Positions 25,407 to 34,726 of a stretch of 64,000 nt of DNA are shown here, one piece after another (position 1 is the first letter of the stretch; each line of letters begins with the position of its first letter). This DNA is from Cupriavidus alkaliphilus (GTDB lineage: Bacteria; Pseudomonadota; Gammaproteobacteria; Burkholderiales; Burkholderiaceae). The translations under genes and the position numbers were made by a program. The notes beneath the pieces were generated by a model. The model ran no database searches and was not told where the DNA came from. It worked only from the letters and a program-made list of their open reading frames with translations. The DNA lies in NCBI RefSeq assembly GCF_900094595.1, contig NZ_FMAD01000004.1, positions 496,001 to 560,000 of the forward strand, in the 5' to 3' direction.

Positions 25407-25505
25407 AGAACACCGTGCCCGGCGCGGCGCCATCCTTTCCTTGCCTTCTCCCCGGTGTCCGACTACAACCCGTAGTGATGCATGCTACGCGTCAGGACGC
25501 CCCCG

Positions 25506-26696
25506 ATGAACCTTGACCTGCTGGCCTCATTGCTGACTGCCGTGGTGGTGCTGTTGATCGGTACGCTGGTCAACCGCAGCGTCGGCGTGCTGTCGCGCTA
25601 CAACATCCCTGATCCCGTCACCGGAGGCCTGCTGTTTGCGATCGTGGCGTCGACGGCGATGGCGGCGGTGAACTTCCGCGTGGTGATCGACCCCGGCATG
25701 AAGCCGGTGCTGCTGCTGATGTTCTTCGGCGGCGTCGGCCTCTGCGCCGACCTGCGCATGCTTCGGCGCGGCGGCAAGGCGCTGGTGATCTTCCTGGTTA
25801 TCCTGCTGCCATATATCGTGGTGCAGAACGTGGTGGGCGTGGCCATGGCGCGGGTGCTGGACCTGCATCCGATCTTCGGCCTGGTGAGCGGCTCCATCAC
25901 GCTGGTGGGCGGGCACGGCACCGGCGCCGCCTATGCCGAGCGCTTTGCCGAGGTCAACAACCTGCAGGCGGTGATGGATTTGTCGATGACGGTGGCCACC
26001 GTCGGCCTGGTCGTCGGCGGCATCATCGGCGGACCGGTGGCGCAATACCTGATCTCGCGCTACCGGCTGCGCTCGACCGCGCGCGAGGCCGGCGACACCG
26101 AGGACGAAGCGGCGGCGGTCTCGCCCATCACCACCGTGGGCGCGCTGGCGTCGCTGGCGGGCATCCTGGCCGCGGTGATCGGCGGACGCTGGATCGCCGC
26201 GCAGATGCCGACCGGCGCCATCACCATCCCGGGCTTCCTCTGGTGCATGATGCTCGGCATCGCCATCCGCAACCTGCTGCCCTTTGCCGGCATGCGCTTC
26301 GACGACCGCGCCACCGACCTGATCACCAATGTCTGCCTGTCGCTGTTCCTGGTGATGACGATGATGGCGCTGGACCTGGCCGACGTGGCGATGTCCGCGG
26401 GTCCGTTCCTGCTGATCATCGCCATGCAGGTGGTGTTCATCATCCTCTACGTGGTGCTGGTGTGCTTCCGCTTCATGGGGCGCGACTACGAGGCCGCGGT
26501 CAGCTCGGCCGCGTTCATCGGCTTCAACATGGGCTCGACCGCCACCGCCATGGCCAATATGCGCGCCATCACCGCGCGCTACGGGCCGGCGCCCACCAGC
26601 TACCTGATCACGCCGCTGGCCGGCGCGTTCTTCGTCGACCTGATGAATGCGTTCGTGCTGACCATGATGCTGGCGCTGCCGCTGATCGGGGGCTGA
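25506..26696 (+). CDS. gltS: Sodium/glutamate symporter
   Basis: A 396-aa, about 10-helix member of the GltS/ESS family. Recognisable segments are RYNIPDPVTGGLLFAI, FFGGVGLCADLRMLRRGGK, SGSITLVGGHGTGAAYAE (the hallmark re-entrant loop) and, in the second repeat, AFIGFNMGSTATAMANM with LITPLAGAFFVDLMNAF. It imports L-glutamate or a related dicarboxylate with sodium. Start at 25506 because homology begins MNLD.. The following lipoprotein gene starts one base after its stop, so the two are co-translated. Confidence 0.93.
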   Translation: MNLDLLASLLTAVVVLLIGTLVNRSVGVLSRYNIPDPVTGGLLFAIVASTAMAAVNFRVVIDPGMKPVLLLMFFGGVGLCADLRMLRRGGKALVIFLVILLPYIVVQNVVGVAMARVLDLHPIFGLVSGSITLVGGHGTGAAYAERFAEVNNLQAVMDLSMTVATVGLVVGGIIGGPVAQYLISRYRLRSTAREAGDTEDEAAAVSPITTVGALASLAGILAAVIGGRWIAAQMPTGAITIPGFLWCMMLGIAIRNLLPFAGMRFDDRATDLITNVCLSLFLVMTMMALDLADVAMSAGPFLLIIAMQVVFIILYVVLVCFRFMGRDYEAAVSSAAFIGFNMGSTATAMANMRAITARYGPAPTSYLITPLAGAFFVDLMNAFVLTMMLALPLIGG

Positions 26697-26697
26697 G

Positions 26698-28260
26698 ATG
26701 GGGGCTAAGATGCGGCGCCGCGCCCTATTGACCCTGCTGTTCGCCGTGCTGGCCAGCGCCTGGCTGGCGGGATGCGGCGGCGGCCCGGCCGCCGACGGCA
26801 TTCGCGCCGGCGTCGAAGAGCGGCTGGCGCTGGCGCTGCCGCCGGGCACGGTGCAGGTGGTGGAGCTGGAGCGCCGCGGCTCGCAGGCCGATACCAAGGC
26901 CCCGGCGGGCGAGACGCGCCGCATCGTCTATTTCGACGCCCGACTGAAGCTGCTGCGCGACTATGACTTCGGCGCCTGGGATTCGCCCGGCGTGGCCGGC
27001 CTGGTGTCGGCGCTGGGCGCGGGGCCGCGCGGCATCACCGGTATCACCAGCGGCGGCAACAAGGCCGGCGACATCATCCGCGCCCACGGCACCGCGCTGT
27101 ATCGGCGCGACGGCGAGCGCTGGGTCGGCGTGCTGCCGGCCGGCTACCGCCCCGCCGAGGCCCCGACCGTCGCCACCAATGCCCAGACCGGTCCGGCGGC
27201 GATCCTCGACGCGATGCGCAAGGTGATCGACTCGGTGCAGAAGGATGCCTCGCCGGCGCAGCGCGCGGTGATCGAGCAGGAACTGACCACCGCGCACGCC
27301 AATATCCGCGCGCGGCTGGCGCGGGTCAACGAAGGCTATGCCATTGCCGCCGGCGCCGAGCACGGCCAGTACCTGCGCTTTGCGCAAGCGCTGGTGGCCG
27401 GCACGCGCGTGCGCGCGATGCCGCTGGTCACGCACGGCGGCGAAGAGAACCTGCGCCTGCTGCGCGCGGGCAAGGTCTCGGTGGCGCTGGCGCAGGGCGA
27501 TGCCGCGCTCGACGCCTACGAGGGCAAGGACGCCTTTGCCGACGACGGCCCGCAGGCCTCGCTGCGCGCCATCGGCAGCCTCTATCCGGAACCCGTACAT
27601 GTACTGGTGCGCGACGGCGATCCGGCGCGCTCGGTGTCAGACCTGCGCGGCAAGCGCATCGCGGTGGGCGAGCGCGGTTCGGCCTCGCGCGGCACCGCGC
27701 TGCGCGTGCTGGCTGCGCACGGGCTGGCAGACAAGGACTTCAAGGCCGAGGAAGTGGGGCTGGGCACCGGCCTGGTGGCGCTGCGCCAGAACCAGGTCGA
27801 CGCCGTGATCCAGGTGATCGGCGTGCCCGCCGACAGCATCCGCGATGCGCTCGCGGAAATGCCGCTGCGGCTGCTGCCGCTCGACGAAAAGGCCATCGCC
27901 GCGCTGGTGGGCCGCAAGGCGGGCTATTTCCGCGCATCGATTGCGCCGGGCACCTATCCCGGCCTGAGCGCGCCGGTGCGCACGATCGCCACCGCGGCCG
28001 TGCTGGTGACCGGCCCGGACCTGTCCGACGCCGAAGTGGCCGACCTGACGCGGCTGGTCTACCGCAACGGGCGCGACCTGGTCGCGCGCGGCAGCGCCCA
28101 GGGCGGCCAGATCGCGGTGGCCACGGCGCGCCAGGGGCTGATGATTCCGCAGCATCTGGCAGCGGCCAAGGCACTGGACGCCATGGGCCCGGCCGGCGCC
28201 GCGCCGGGCGCGGCAAGGCCCGCTCCGCCGCCGGCAGCGTCCGGGACGCCGGTGAGATAG
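26698..28260 (+). CDS. TAXI-type TRAP solute-binding lipoprotein with N-terminal extension
   Basis: A 520-aa lipoprotein: signal LLFAVLASAWLAGC with lipid Cys26. The C-terminal half (about 205-490) resembles TAXI-family TRAP binding proteins (GAEHGQYLRFAQAL; VSDLRGKRIAVGERGSASRGTALRVL; VDAVIQVIGVPADSI). TAXI proteins are usually about 320-340 aa, so residues 30-200 are an extra, unrecognised domain, and the last 25 residues are Pro/Ala-rich. No TRAP DctM/DctQ genes are near; its only partner is GltS, immediately upstream. It may feed or sense substrate for GltS (inference). Confidence 0.85.
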   Translation: MGAKMRRRALLTLLFAVLASAWLAGCGGGPAADGIRAGVEERLALALPPGTVQVVELERRGSQADTKAPAGETRRIVYFDARLKLLRDYDFGAWDSPGVAGLVSALGAGPRGITGITSGGNKAGDIIRAHGTALYRRDGERWVGVLPAGYRPAEAPTVATNAQTGPAAILDAMRKVIDSVQKDASPAQRAVIEQELTTAHANIRARLARVNEGYAIAAGAEHGQYLRFAQALVAGTRVRAMPLVTHGGEENLRLLRAGKVSVALAQGDAALDAYEGKDAFADDGPQASLRAIGSLYPEPVHVLVRDGDPARSVSDLRGKRIAVGERGSASRGTALRVLAAHGLADKDFKAEEVGLGTGLVALRQNQVDAVIQVIGVPADSIRDALAEMPLRLLPLDEKAIAALVGRKAGYFRASIAPGTYPGLSAPVRTIATAAVLVTGPDLSDAEVADLTRLVYRNGRDLVARGSAQGGQIAVATARQGLMIPQHLAAAKALDAMGPAGAAPGAARPAPPPAASGTPVR

Positions 28261-28285
28261 GGGATGCGGGATGCGCTGGCCGGCT

Positions 28286-28519
28286 TCAGCGCCGGCCCGA
28301 TACGCCGTAGAACGTTCCTGCGCGTGGATTAGACACCACATAAGCGTGGCGCTGCGCCCAGAACTGTGCGGTACGGAAGGCTTCGGCCTCGCGCTCGCTC
28401 CAATCCGTTGCCAGCAACGGCAGGGCCTCGGCATCGGTGGTCAGGTAGACGCGCGCCTGGTAGCGCGCGGATTGCATCGTGCCGGTACGGATGGTGCGGA
28501 TCGTGACGTGGAGGGTCAT
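28286..28519 (-). CDS. Small hypothetical protein, 77 aa
   Basis: A small open frame antisense to the flanking genes, beginning MTLHVTIRTIRTG and reading as a compact beta/alpha protein (ARYQARVYLTTDAEAL, EREAEAFRTAQFWAQRHAY). Composition is balanced and codons favour G/C in the third position, so it looks real. There is no signal peptide or membrane segment. A GAGAAG sequence about nine bases upstream may act as ribosome site. Family not recognised. Confidence 0.55.
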   Translation of the reverse strand: MTLHVTIRTIRTGTMQSARYQARVYLTTDAEALPLLATDWSEREAEAFRTAQFWAQRHAYVVSNPRAGTFYGVSGRR

Positions 28520-28681
28520 AGGCAGCTTCTCGACAGGGCAACTACCAGATCATAACCACTTCCATGTGTTGGATTGGTGAAACCGTTGCGAATGTGCCAA
28601 GGCCGCCGACATGCCACGGCGCTGTCAGGTTCCTGCACCAGCGCCGACATACCGGCATCATCGTGCCTACTGGAGCCAGCC

Positions 28682-29155
28682 ATGCCTGCCCGGCCCGCCA
28701 TCCTCGTCGTGACCCACCTCGCCATGCTGGCGGTCGGCTTCGCCGCCGGCATCTATGTGCTGCCGATCCTGACGGCGCAGCCTGGCGCCAGCGCCGGCCA
28801 GGTGCAGGCGGTATCGCAACAGGCGCGCTATACCGGCACCTTTCGCAAGGACCTGGCCGGCAGTGATGCGCTGCACTGGGCCAGCGGCCGGCTCCATGTC
28901 TCGGCCAGCGCGCTCGCCTTCGAAGGCAGCGTGGCACCGGGTCCGGATTACCGGATCTACCTGGCGCCGGCGTTCGTCGACAACAAGGAAGCCTTCCTGC
29001 GGATCAAAGACCAGTCCCTGCAGGTGGCTGAACTGAAGACCTTCGGCAATTTCACCGTGGACTTGCCGGCCGGGGTAGACCCGTCCCGGTATGCGGCGGT
29101 GGTGATCTGGTGCGAGCGGTTCGGGCAGTTTATTGGCGCGGCGGGGTATCGGTAG
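28682..29155 (+). CDS. DM13-domain membrane-anchored protein
   Basis: A 157-aa protein with one N-terminal hydrophobic segment (residues 5-30, ILVVTHLAMLAVGFAAGIYVLPIL) and a DM13 domain (about 48-155): TGTFRKDLAGSDALHWASGRLHV, DYRIYLAP, FGNFTVDLPAGVDPSRYAAVVIWCERFGQFIGAA. The conserved Cys in VIWCERF is thought to be redox-active in DM13 proteins. Probably faces the periplasm. TGGAG nine bases before the ATG marks the start. Stands alone. Confidence 0.85.
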   Translation: MPARPAILVVTHLAMLAVGFAAGIYVLPILTAQPGASAGQVQAVSQQARYTGTFRKDLAGSDALHWASGRLHVSASALAFEGSVAPGPDYRIYLAPAFVDNKEAFLRIKDQSLQVAELKTFGNFTVDLPAGVDPSRYAAVVIWCERFGQFIGAAGYR

Positions 29156-29216
29156 GGATCGCGGGCAGGCTGCGGAGCAATGGCGCGGACGGAGCAACGA
29201 AGCACCCGGCCAAAGG

Positions 29217-29245
29217 AAAAAAGGGCCGATCAAGGCAACCGGCCC
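29217..29245 (-). terminator. Rho-independent terminator of the porin gene
   Basis: On the minus strand GGGCCG (29245-29240), an 11-base loop and CGGCCC (29228-29223) are followed by six T residues. It lies 95 bp past the porin stop. Confidence 0.75.
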
Positions 29246-29339
29246 AACGAACCCCGCAAAACCAGCCGCAGGTGTCGATATGAGAGTTAAGCACCCGCCC
29301 GTGCAGGCATGGGCGCCTGCGGGCATCAGATGGCAATAC

Positions 29340-30407
29340 TCAGAAGCGGTGACGCAGGCCGATGGTGGCGCCGGTCTGGTTCTCGCCCGCGACTACGGTG
29401 CCCACGCCGTTCAGGCCCAGCGCCGAGCCCGACTTGTTCTTCGAGTAGCCCACGTTCAGGTACACGTCGGTGCGCTTGGACAGCGAGTAGTCCGCCGACA
29501 GCACGAACATCCACGGATCCGCATCGCTGTTGCGGGTGTCGTTGTAGTACGCCGCGCCGGTCAGCTGGAACGCCGGCGTGAAGCGGTACTGGGCGCCGGC
29601 CCAGTAGACGTTGCTGCGGGTCGCGGCCGCGGTGGCGCTGGACACGCCGTCGTCGCGCAGCCAGCGGTAGCCCGCGAACACCTTGGCGCCGCCGAAGGCG
29701 TAGGCCGCGCCCACGGCCGCGCGCTTGGCGGCGCGGTCCTGCAGCGCCACCGTGCCGCCCTGGAACTGGTCGTAGGCCGCGCCGACCGAGAAGCCGCCCG
29801 CCGCATACGACAGGCCGCCGCCGAAGTTGCGCCCGACCTTGGTCTCGCCCGGGATTTCGTTGTTGTCGCGGCCGAAGCTGTAGAAGCCGGTGGCGGTCAG
29901 GCCGCCGAACTTGCCGGTGTACTTGACGGCGTTGTCGGCGCGGCCGTTGAAGGCGGAGTCGACGCTGTTGAGCGAGTAGCGCGGGCCCACGCCCATCGGG
30001 TCGAAGGCGCCGAACAGGTCGTACAGCGCGTTCTGCTGGCGGCCCAGCGTGACCGCGCCCCAGCCGCCCTGCAAGCCAACGTAGGCCTGGCGGCCGAACA
30101 GGCGGTTGCCCTGGCCCGAGGTGCCGGTGTCGACGTCGAAGCCGCTTTCCAGCACGAAGATGCCCTTCAGGCCGCCGCCCAGGTCTTCGGTGCCGCGCAG
30201 GCCCCAGCGCGAACCGGACAGGTTGCCCGAGTTCAGGCGCGCGGCCGTGCCTTCGGCGCCGCCGCTGCCCGGCACGTTGCTGATCACTTCGACGCCGGCA
30301 TCGACGATGCCGTAGAGCGTCACGTTGGACGTGGATTGGGCCGACGCCACCCCGGATGCGGCCGACGCGGCCGCTGCTGCCGTCATTGCAAGGAGAGCTT
30401 TCTTCAC
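29340..30407 (-). CDS. Gram-negative porin (OmpC/OmpK-like general porin of betaproteobacteria)
   Basis: A 355-aa outer-membrane trimeric beta-barrel. GTG start at 30407, chosen because it opens a textbook signal peptide (KKALLAMTAAAAASAASGVASA-QS). The mature protein begins STSNVTLYGIVDAGVEV, the typical first strand of Burkholderiales porins, and continues with GSRWGLRGTEDLGGGLKGIFVLESGF and the loop-3 region with GRQQNALYDLFGAFDP. The C-terminus ATIGLRHRF ends in the obligatory Phe. Independent gene with its own terminator. Confidence 0.95.
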   Translation of the reverse strand: MKKALLAMTAAAAASAASGVASAQSTSNVTLYGIVDAGVEVISNVPGSGGAEGTAARLNSGNLSGSRWGLRGTEDLGGGLKGIFVLESGFDVDTGTSGQGNRLFGRQAYVGLQGGWGAVTLGRQQNALYDLFGAFDPMGVGPRYSLNSVDSAFNGRADNAVKYTGKFGGLTATGFYSFGRDNNEIPGETKVGRNFGGGLSYAAGGFSVGAAYDQFQGGTVALQDRAAKRAAVGAAYAFGGAKVFAGYRWLRDDGVSSATAAATRSNVYWAGAQYRFTPAFQLTGAAYYNDTRNSDADPWMFVLSADYSLSKRTDVYLNVGYSKNKSGSALGLNGVGTVVAGENQTGATIGLRHRF

Positions 30408-30728
30408 TGTAGTTTCTCTGTGTTCTGTTTGAGGCACGACACCGCACCGGACCCAGGGCCCGATCGTCATGGAGCGTCATGGCGAACCGGCCCAGCCGGG
30501 CAACCCGGCAACGGCGCATCGTCCGCACGAGTGGCGGCCCCGGCATTGTGGCGGCGCAATATGAAAGCTTTGTGACCCATGATACGCAGCAGGAAGTGGC
30601 GCATCTCGCCCGGCTGGGGGTTTTCCCTGTAACGGGTGGGAACGTTTTGGTAGGATGCAGGCTTTTCCGACGACGGTAATGCCAGTGTTCCGTGCCGCCC
30701 CGCGCCTGTGCCTCGACCGCTTCGCCTC
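30408..30728. other. Divergent intergenic region, 321 bp
   Basis: Lies between the leftward porin and the rightward PBP gene and must hold both promoters. There is an AT-rich patch near 30555-30590 and a GGGAACGTTTTGG segment near 30637-30650, but I cannot assign a convincing promoter pair. No gene seen. Confidence 0.45.
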
Positions 30729-33341
30729 ATGAAGCTGGCTGAGATCAAGACCCGGCTTGCCCCGCTGCTTGCCTCGTTCCCGGCTTCACTGCCTGCTCCC
30801 CTGCGGCGAGGCCTGTCCCGGCTGGCGGCCCGCACCGCGCGCGCCGGCCTGACCCGCCCCGGCACGCTGCGCCCCACCCGGCGCGGCCTGCTGTTCGGCC
30901 TGGCCGCGATTCCTGCGGCGCTGCTGCTCTATGTGCTGGTGCTGATCCCGTTCACGCCGGGCATCAGCGATATCCGCAAGGCCAAGTCCGAGCAGCCGGC
31001 CCAGGTGCTGTCCGCCGACGGCAAGGAGCTGGCGGTGTTCAAGTGGGCCAACCGCGACTGGGTGCCGCTCAAGCAGATCTCGCCCCACGTGGTGGCGGCG
31101 CTGATCTCCACCGAGGACCACCGCTTCTACCAGCACCATGGCCTGGACTGGCGCCGCATCGCCTCGGCCGCGCTGCATACGTTTTCCGGTGACCGCCAGG
31201 GCGGATCCACCATCACCCAGCAGCTGGCGCGCAACCTCTATCCCGACGAGATCGGCCGCGCCCCCACGCTGACGCGCAAGCTCAAGGAAGCGATCACCGC
31301 ACTGAAGATCGAGGCGCTCTACACCAAGGACGAGATCCTCGAGACCTATCTCAACACGGTGCCGTTCCTGTACAACGCCTTCGGCATCGAGATGGCGGCG
31401 CGCACCTACTTCGACCGCCCCGCCCGCTCGCTCGACGTGCTGCAGAGCGCCACGCTGATCGGCATGCTCAAGGGCAACAGCTACTACAACCCGGTGCTCA
31501 ACCCCGAGCGCGCGCTGGACCGGCGCAATACCGTGCTGGGGCAGATGGTCAAGCGCGGCAAGCTCGACGCGGCGCGCTACGAGCAGCTGAAGAAGCGCCC
31601 GCTGCGCATCGACTTCGAGCGGCAGACCGAGCCGCCCGGTCCCGCGCCGCACTTTGCGCAGCAACTGCGCAAGTGGCTGATCGGCTGGGCCGACCGCAAC
31701 GGCTACGACATCTACGCCGACGGCCTGGTGGTCCACACCACCATCGACGCGCGCCTGCAGGCCATGGCCACGCAGGCCGTGGCGCAGCAGGGCAACCGGC
31801 TGCAGGCAGTTGCCAACGCCGCCTGGGCGCCGCGCGCGGGCTGGGCCGCCAACAAGCCGCTGGTGCAGGCTTTCGTGCGCGAGACCCCGGAGTACCGCAC
31901 CGCCGTCGCCGCCGGCACGGCGCCCGAAGAGGCACTGCGCCACCTGATGGCCGACAGCGCCTTCCTGCGCGCGCTGCACCAGAGCAAGACCCGGATCCAG
32001 GCCGGCTTCCTGGCCATCGACCCGCGCAACGGCGAGATCCGCGCCTGGGTCGGCAGCCGCGACTACACCCAGGACGCGTTCGACCACGTGCAGCAGGCGC
32101 GCCGCCAGCCGGGTTCGACCTTCAAGCCCTTCGTCTACGGCGCGGCCTTCGACGAGGGCAAGACCCCCGACGATACGCTGGTGGACCAGCCGGTGGAAAT
32201 CGAGCTGGCCGGCGGCGAAGTCTGGCGCCCCAGCGACGAAGGCCGCCCCACCGGCCGCGCCATGACGCTGCGCGACGGCCTGGTCTATTCGCGCAACACC
32301 ATCACCGCGCAGCTGATGCAGGAAGTGGGCCCCGCGCGCGTGGCGCGGCTGGCGCGCAACATGGGCGTGCGCGACAGCCAGCTCGACGTGGTGCCGTCGC
32401 TGGCGCTGGGCACCAGCCCGGTCACGCTGAAGGAAATGGTGGCCGCCTACGGCACCATCGCCAATGCCGGCGACTACATCGCGCCGACCATGGTGACGCG
32501 CATCGAAGACCGCCGGGGCAATGTGCTGCAGGTGTTCCGCCCCGCGCGCGCCGAGCACGCGCTGCCCGCCGCCGCCACGCAAACCCTGCTCGACGTGATG
32601 CGCGACGTGATCGACCGCGGCACCGGCGCCGGCATCCGCTCGCGCTTCGGCATCCGCGCCGACGTCGCCGGCAAGACCGGCACCACCCAGGACAATGCCG
32701 ACGGCTGGTTCATCCTGATGCATCCGGAGCTGGTGGCGGGCGCCTGGGTGGGCTTCAACGACAGCCGCATCACGCTGCGCAGCGACTACTGGGGCCAGGG
32801 CGCGCACAGCGCGCTGCCGATGGTGGGCGACTTTTACCAGCGCGCCCTGCGCGCGCGCATCATCGATGGCCGCGCGCGCTTTGCCGAGCATGAGGAAACG
32901 CACGTGTTCGCCTCGCTGGGCACGCAGCTGCGCGGCTGGTTCAGCCAGCTGTTCACGCGCGACAAGGCCAGCGAGACCACGACCCCGCGCCCGGCGCCGC
33001 GCCGGCCGGCGTTGCCGGCGCAGGAAGCCGAACTGCCGCCGCCGGCGGGCGCGGCCTCGGCCGTGGCGGCGGACAGTGACCACGATGAGTCCAGCCTGGC
33101 GCTGGACCGGGGGGAAACGGTGATAGCGGTGCCGCCGCCGGACCTCAACGCGGGCAGCGCGCCGGTTGCGCCGCCCCCGGCGCCTGAACCGGCCCCGCCA
33201 GCCAACCTGCCCCCGGCCTCCCCCACGCCAGCGACCCCGCCGGCTCCGGCTCCGGCGCCAACACCTACTCCGACGCCAACGCCCGCGGCACCGATCACGC
33301 CGCTCGCACCCACCATCATCACCCCCGCCGGCCAACGATAG
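30729..33341 (+). CDS. Class A penicillin-binding protein (PBP1A-type), with Pro-rich tail
   Basis: An 870-aa bifunctional peptidoglycan synthase. One helix (about residues 58-80) anchors it in the inner membrane. The glycosyltransferase domain has EDHRFYQHHG (E129) and GGSTITQQLARNLY. The transpeptidase domain has STFK (S463 nucleophile, K466), SRN (S521-N523) and KTG (K649-G651). The last 90 residues are almost entirely Pro, Ala and Thr, a probable periplasmic disordered tail. ATG at 30729 is preferred over the upstream ATG by homology. Acts in cell-wall elongation; a core gene. Confidence 0.92.
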   Translation: MKLAEIKTRLAPLLASFPASLPAPLRRGLSRLAARTARAGLTRPGTLRPTRRGLLFGLAAIPAALLLYVLVLIPFTPGISDIRKAKSEQPAQVLSADGKELAVFKWANRDWVPLKQISPHVVAALISTEDHRFYQHHGLDWRRIASAALHTFSGDRQGGSTITQQLARNLYPDEIGRAPTLTRKLKEAITALKIEALYTKDEILETYLNTVPFLYNAFGIEMAARTYFDRPARSLDVLQSATLIGMLKGNSYYNPVLNPERALDRRNTVLGQMVKRGKLDAARYEQLKKRPLRIDFERQTEPPGPAPHFAQQLRKWLIGWADRNGYDIYADGLVVHTTIDARLQAMATQAVAQQGNRLQAVANAAWAPRAGWAANKPLVQAFVRETPEYRTAVAAGTAPEEALRHLMADSAFLRALHQSKTRIQAGFLAIDPRNGEIRAWVGSRDYTQDAFDHVQQARRQPGSTFKPFVYGAAFDEGKTPDDTLVDQPVEIELAGGEVWRPSDEGRPTGRAMTLRDGLVYSRNTITAQLMQEVGPARVARLARNMGVRDSQLDVVPSLALGTSPVTLKEMVAAYGTIANAGDYIAPTMVTRIEDRRGNVLQVFRPARAEHALPAAATQTLLDVMRDVIDRGTGAGIRSRFGIRADVAGKTGTTQDNADGWFILMHPELVAGAWVGFNDSRITLRSDYWGQGAHSALPMVGDFYQRALRARIIDGRARFAEHEETHVFASLGTQLRGWFSQLFTRDKASETTTPRPAPRRPALPAQEAELPPPAGAASAVAADSDHDESSLALDRGETVIAVPPPDLNAGSAPVAPPPAPEPAPPANLPPASPTPATPPAPAPAPTPTPTPTPAAPITPLAPTIITPAGQR

Positions 33342-33377
33342 TCGCTGAACCAGGCGTTTCGTCCGCCGGGACGCGGC

Positions 33378-34709
33378 TCATACCAATCCGATATCCCGCG
33401 CCGCGACGCCCGGAAACACCTGCGCCAGCCGCTCCGGATCCAGCCCGTACAGCCTGCGGAACAGCCCGCCCAGCAGCGCCCGGTACTCGTTGCGCACCGG
33501 CCAGTCGCGATTCTGGTTGAGCGTGGCCGGCTCCAGCGCGACCTGTTCGCCCGCGATGCGGCCACCGCGCACGCTGCCGCCCAGCACCCAGTAGACCGTG
33601 CCGTGACCGTGGTCGGTGCCGCGCGTGCCGTTCTCGCGGAAGGTGCGGCCGAACTCGGACAGCACCACCACGGTGGTCTTGCTCCATGCGGGACCCATCT
33701 CCGCGGCAAAGGCCGACAAGCCGCGGCCCAGGTTGTCGAGCAGCCCGGCCAGCTGGCCCTGCGCGGCGCCCTGGTTGACGTGGGTGTCCCAGCCGCCCAC
33801 GTCGATAAAGCCCAGGTTGAAGCGCTCGCGCATCAGCCCCGCCATGCGCCGGGCCTCGAGCTCGAAGCCGCGCGCGCTGAGCGCGCGGCGGCTGGCAGCC
33901 TGCATCTCCTGCTGGCGCGGCGCCATCGTGGCCGGGCCAGAGCCAGCCATGCCGTCCTTCGGCGCTTGCGCCTGCGCCTGGCGCGCGACGGTCTCGCGCA
34001 GCTCGAAGCCCTCGTCGATCAGTGACTCGAAGCGCGTGCCGCGATACATCTGCGCCAGCAGCTTCGCCTGGCGCGCATCGAACGGGGCGCGGCCGCTGCC
34101 CTTGAGCGAGACGTTGGGCACGTCGCGCGGGCCGGACAGCACCAGCGGCAGCCCGTCGGTGAACGCCACCGGCGCAGCCTGGCCGCCCATGGCCTGGGCC
34201 AGCCGGTTGAGGAAGCCGCTGCCGCGCAGCGCAGCCGCGGCCTGGCGGCTTTCGTCATGGCCGGGCAGGCCGGCCTCGATACCGTCCTGGGTCTCGAAGT
34301 GGCTGCGCGACAGGTCGTGCGTGCCGGCGAACGGCACAAAGGCCAGCTGGCCCTGTTGCCACAATGGCAGCAGGGTCGGGGACAGGGCCGGGTGCAGGGC
34401 CCAGTCGCCAATGCCGCGCGCGGCGCTGTCGGCGTTAAAGGCGGACGCCAGCGCCACCGCGGCGTCGGGATCCGCGTCGGCACCCGGCGCGGGTGGACGG
34501 CGGATGGCGATATTGGGCCGCGCCGCGTAGTAGAAATCGCTGCCAGCCGGCACCAGCACGCTGGCGGCGTCATAGCCGCCGCGCAGGAATACCAGCAGGA
34601 AGCGCGCGTCGGCCTGCGCGGGCAGCGCGTAGACGCGCGAGGCGATGGCGGGCAGCGCCAGCCCCAATGCGGCGCCACCCATCGTCTTGAGCCATTGTCG
34701 GCGTTGCAT
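33378..34709 (-). CDS. DUF1501 Tat-exported protein (sulfatase-like fold)
   Basis: A 443-aa protein with a twin-arginine signal (RRQWLKTMGGAALGLALPAIA). The domain opens RFLLVFLRGGYDAASVLVP and ends with WSKTTVVVLSEFGRTFREN followed by GHGTVYWVLGGSVRGG, all DUF1501 signatures; the alkaline-phosphatase-like fold suggests a hydrolase but catalytic role is unknown. GGAGAG lies seven bases before the ATG. It follows the DUF1800 gene by 17 bp; DUF1800-DUF1501 pairs recur in many bacteria, so they probably act together in the periplasm. Confidence 0.92.
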   Translation of the reverse strand: MQRRQWLKTMGGAALGLALPAIASRVYALPAQADARFLLVFLRGGYDAASVLVPAGSDFYYAARPNIAIRRPPAPGADADPDAAVALASAFNADSAARGIGDWALHPALSPTLLPLWQQGQLAFVPFAGTHDLSRSHFETQDGIEAGLPGHDESRQAAAALRGSGFLNRLAQAMGGQAAPVAFTDGLPLVLSGPRDVPNVSLKGSGRAPFDARQAKLLAQMYRGTRFESLIDEGFELRETVARQAQAQAPKDGMAGSGPATMAPRQQEMQAASRRALSARGFELEARRMAGLMRERFNLGFIDVGGWDTHVNQGAAQGQLAGLLDNLGRGLSAFAAEMGPAWSKTTVVVLSEFGRTFRENGTRGTDHGHGTVYWVLGGSVRGGRIAGEQVALEPATLNQNRDWPVRNEYRALLGGLFRRLYGLDPERLAQVFPGVAARDIGLV

Positions 34710-34726
34710 GGTGCTCTCCGTTGCCT

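Noticed and set aside
30786..33335. An 849-codon open frame antisense to the PBP gene
   Set aside because: Gly/Arg/His-rich, no motifs; the PBP frame carries complete catalytic boxes.
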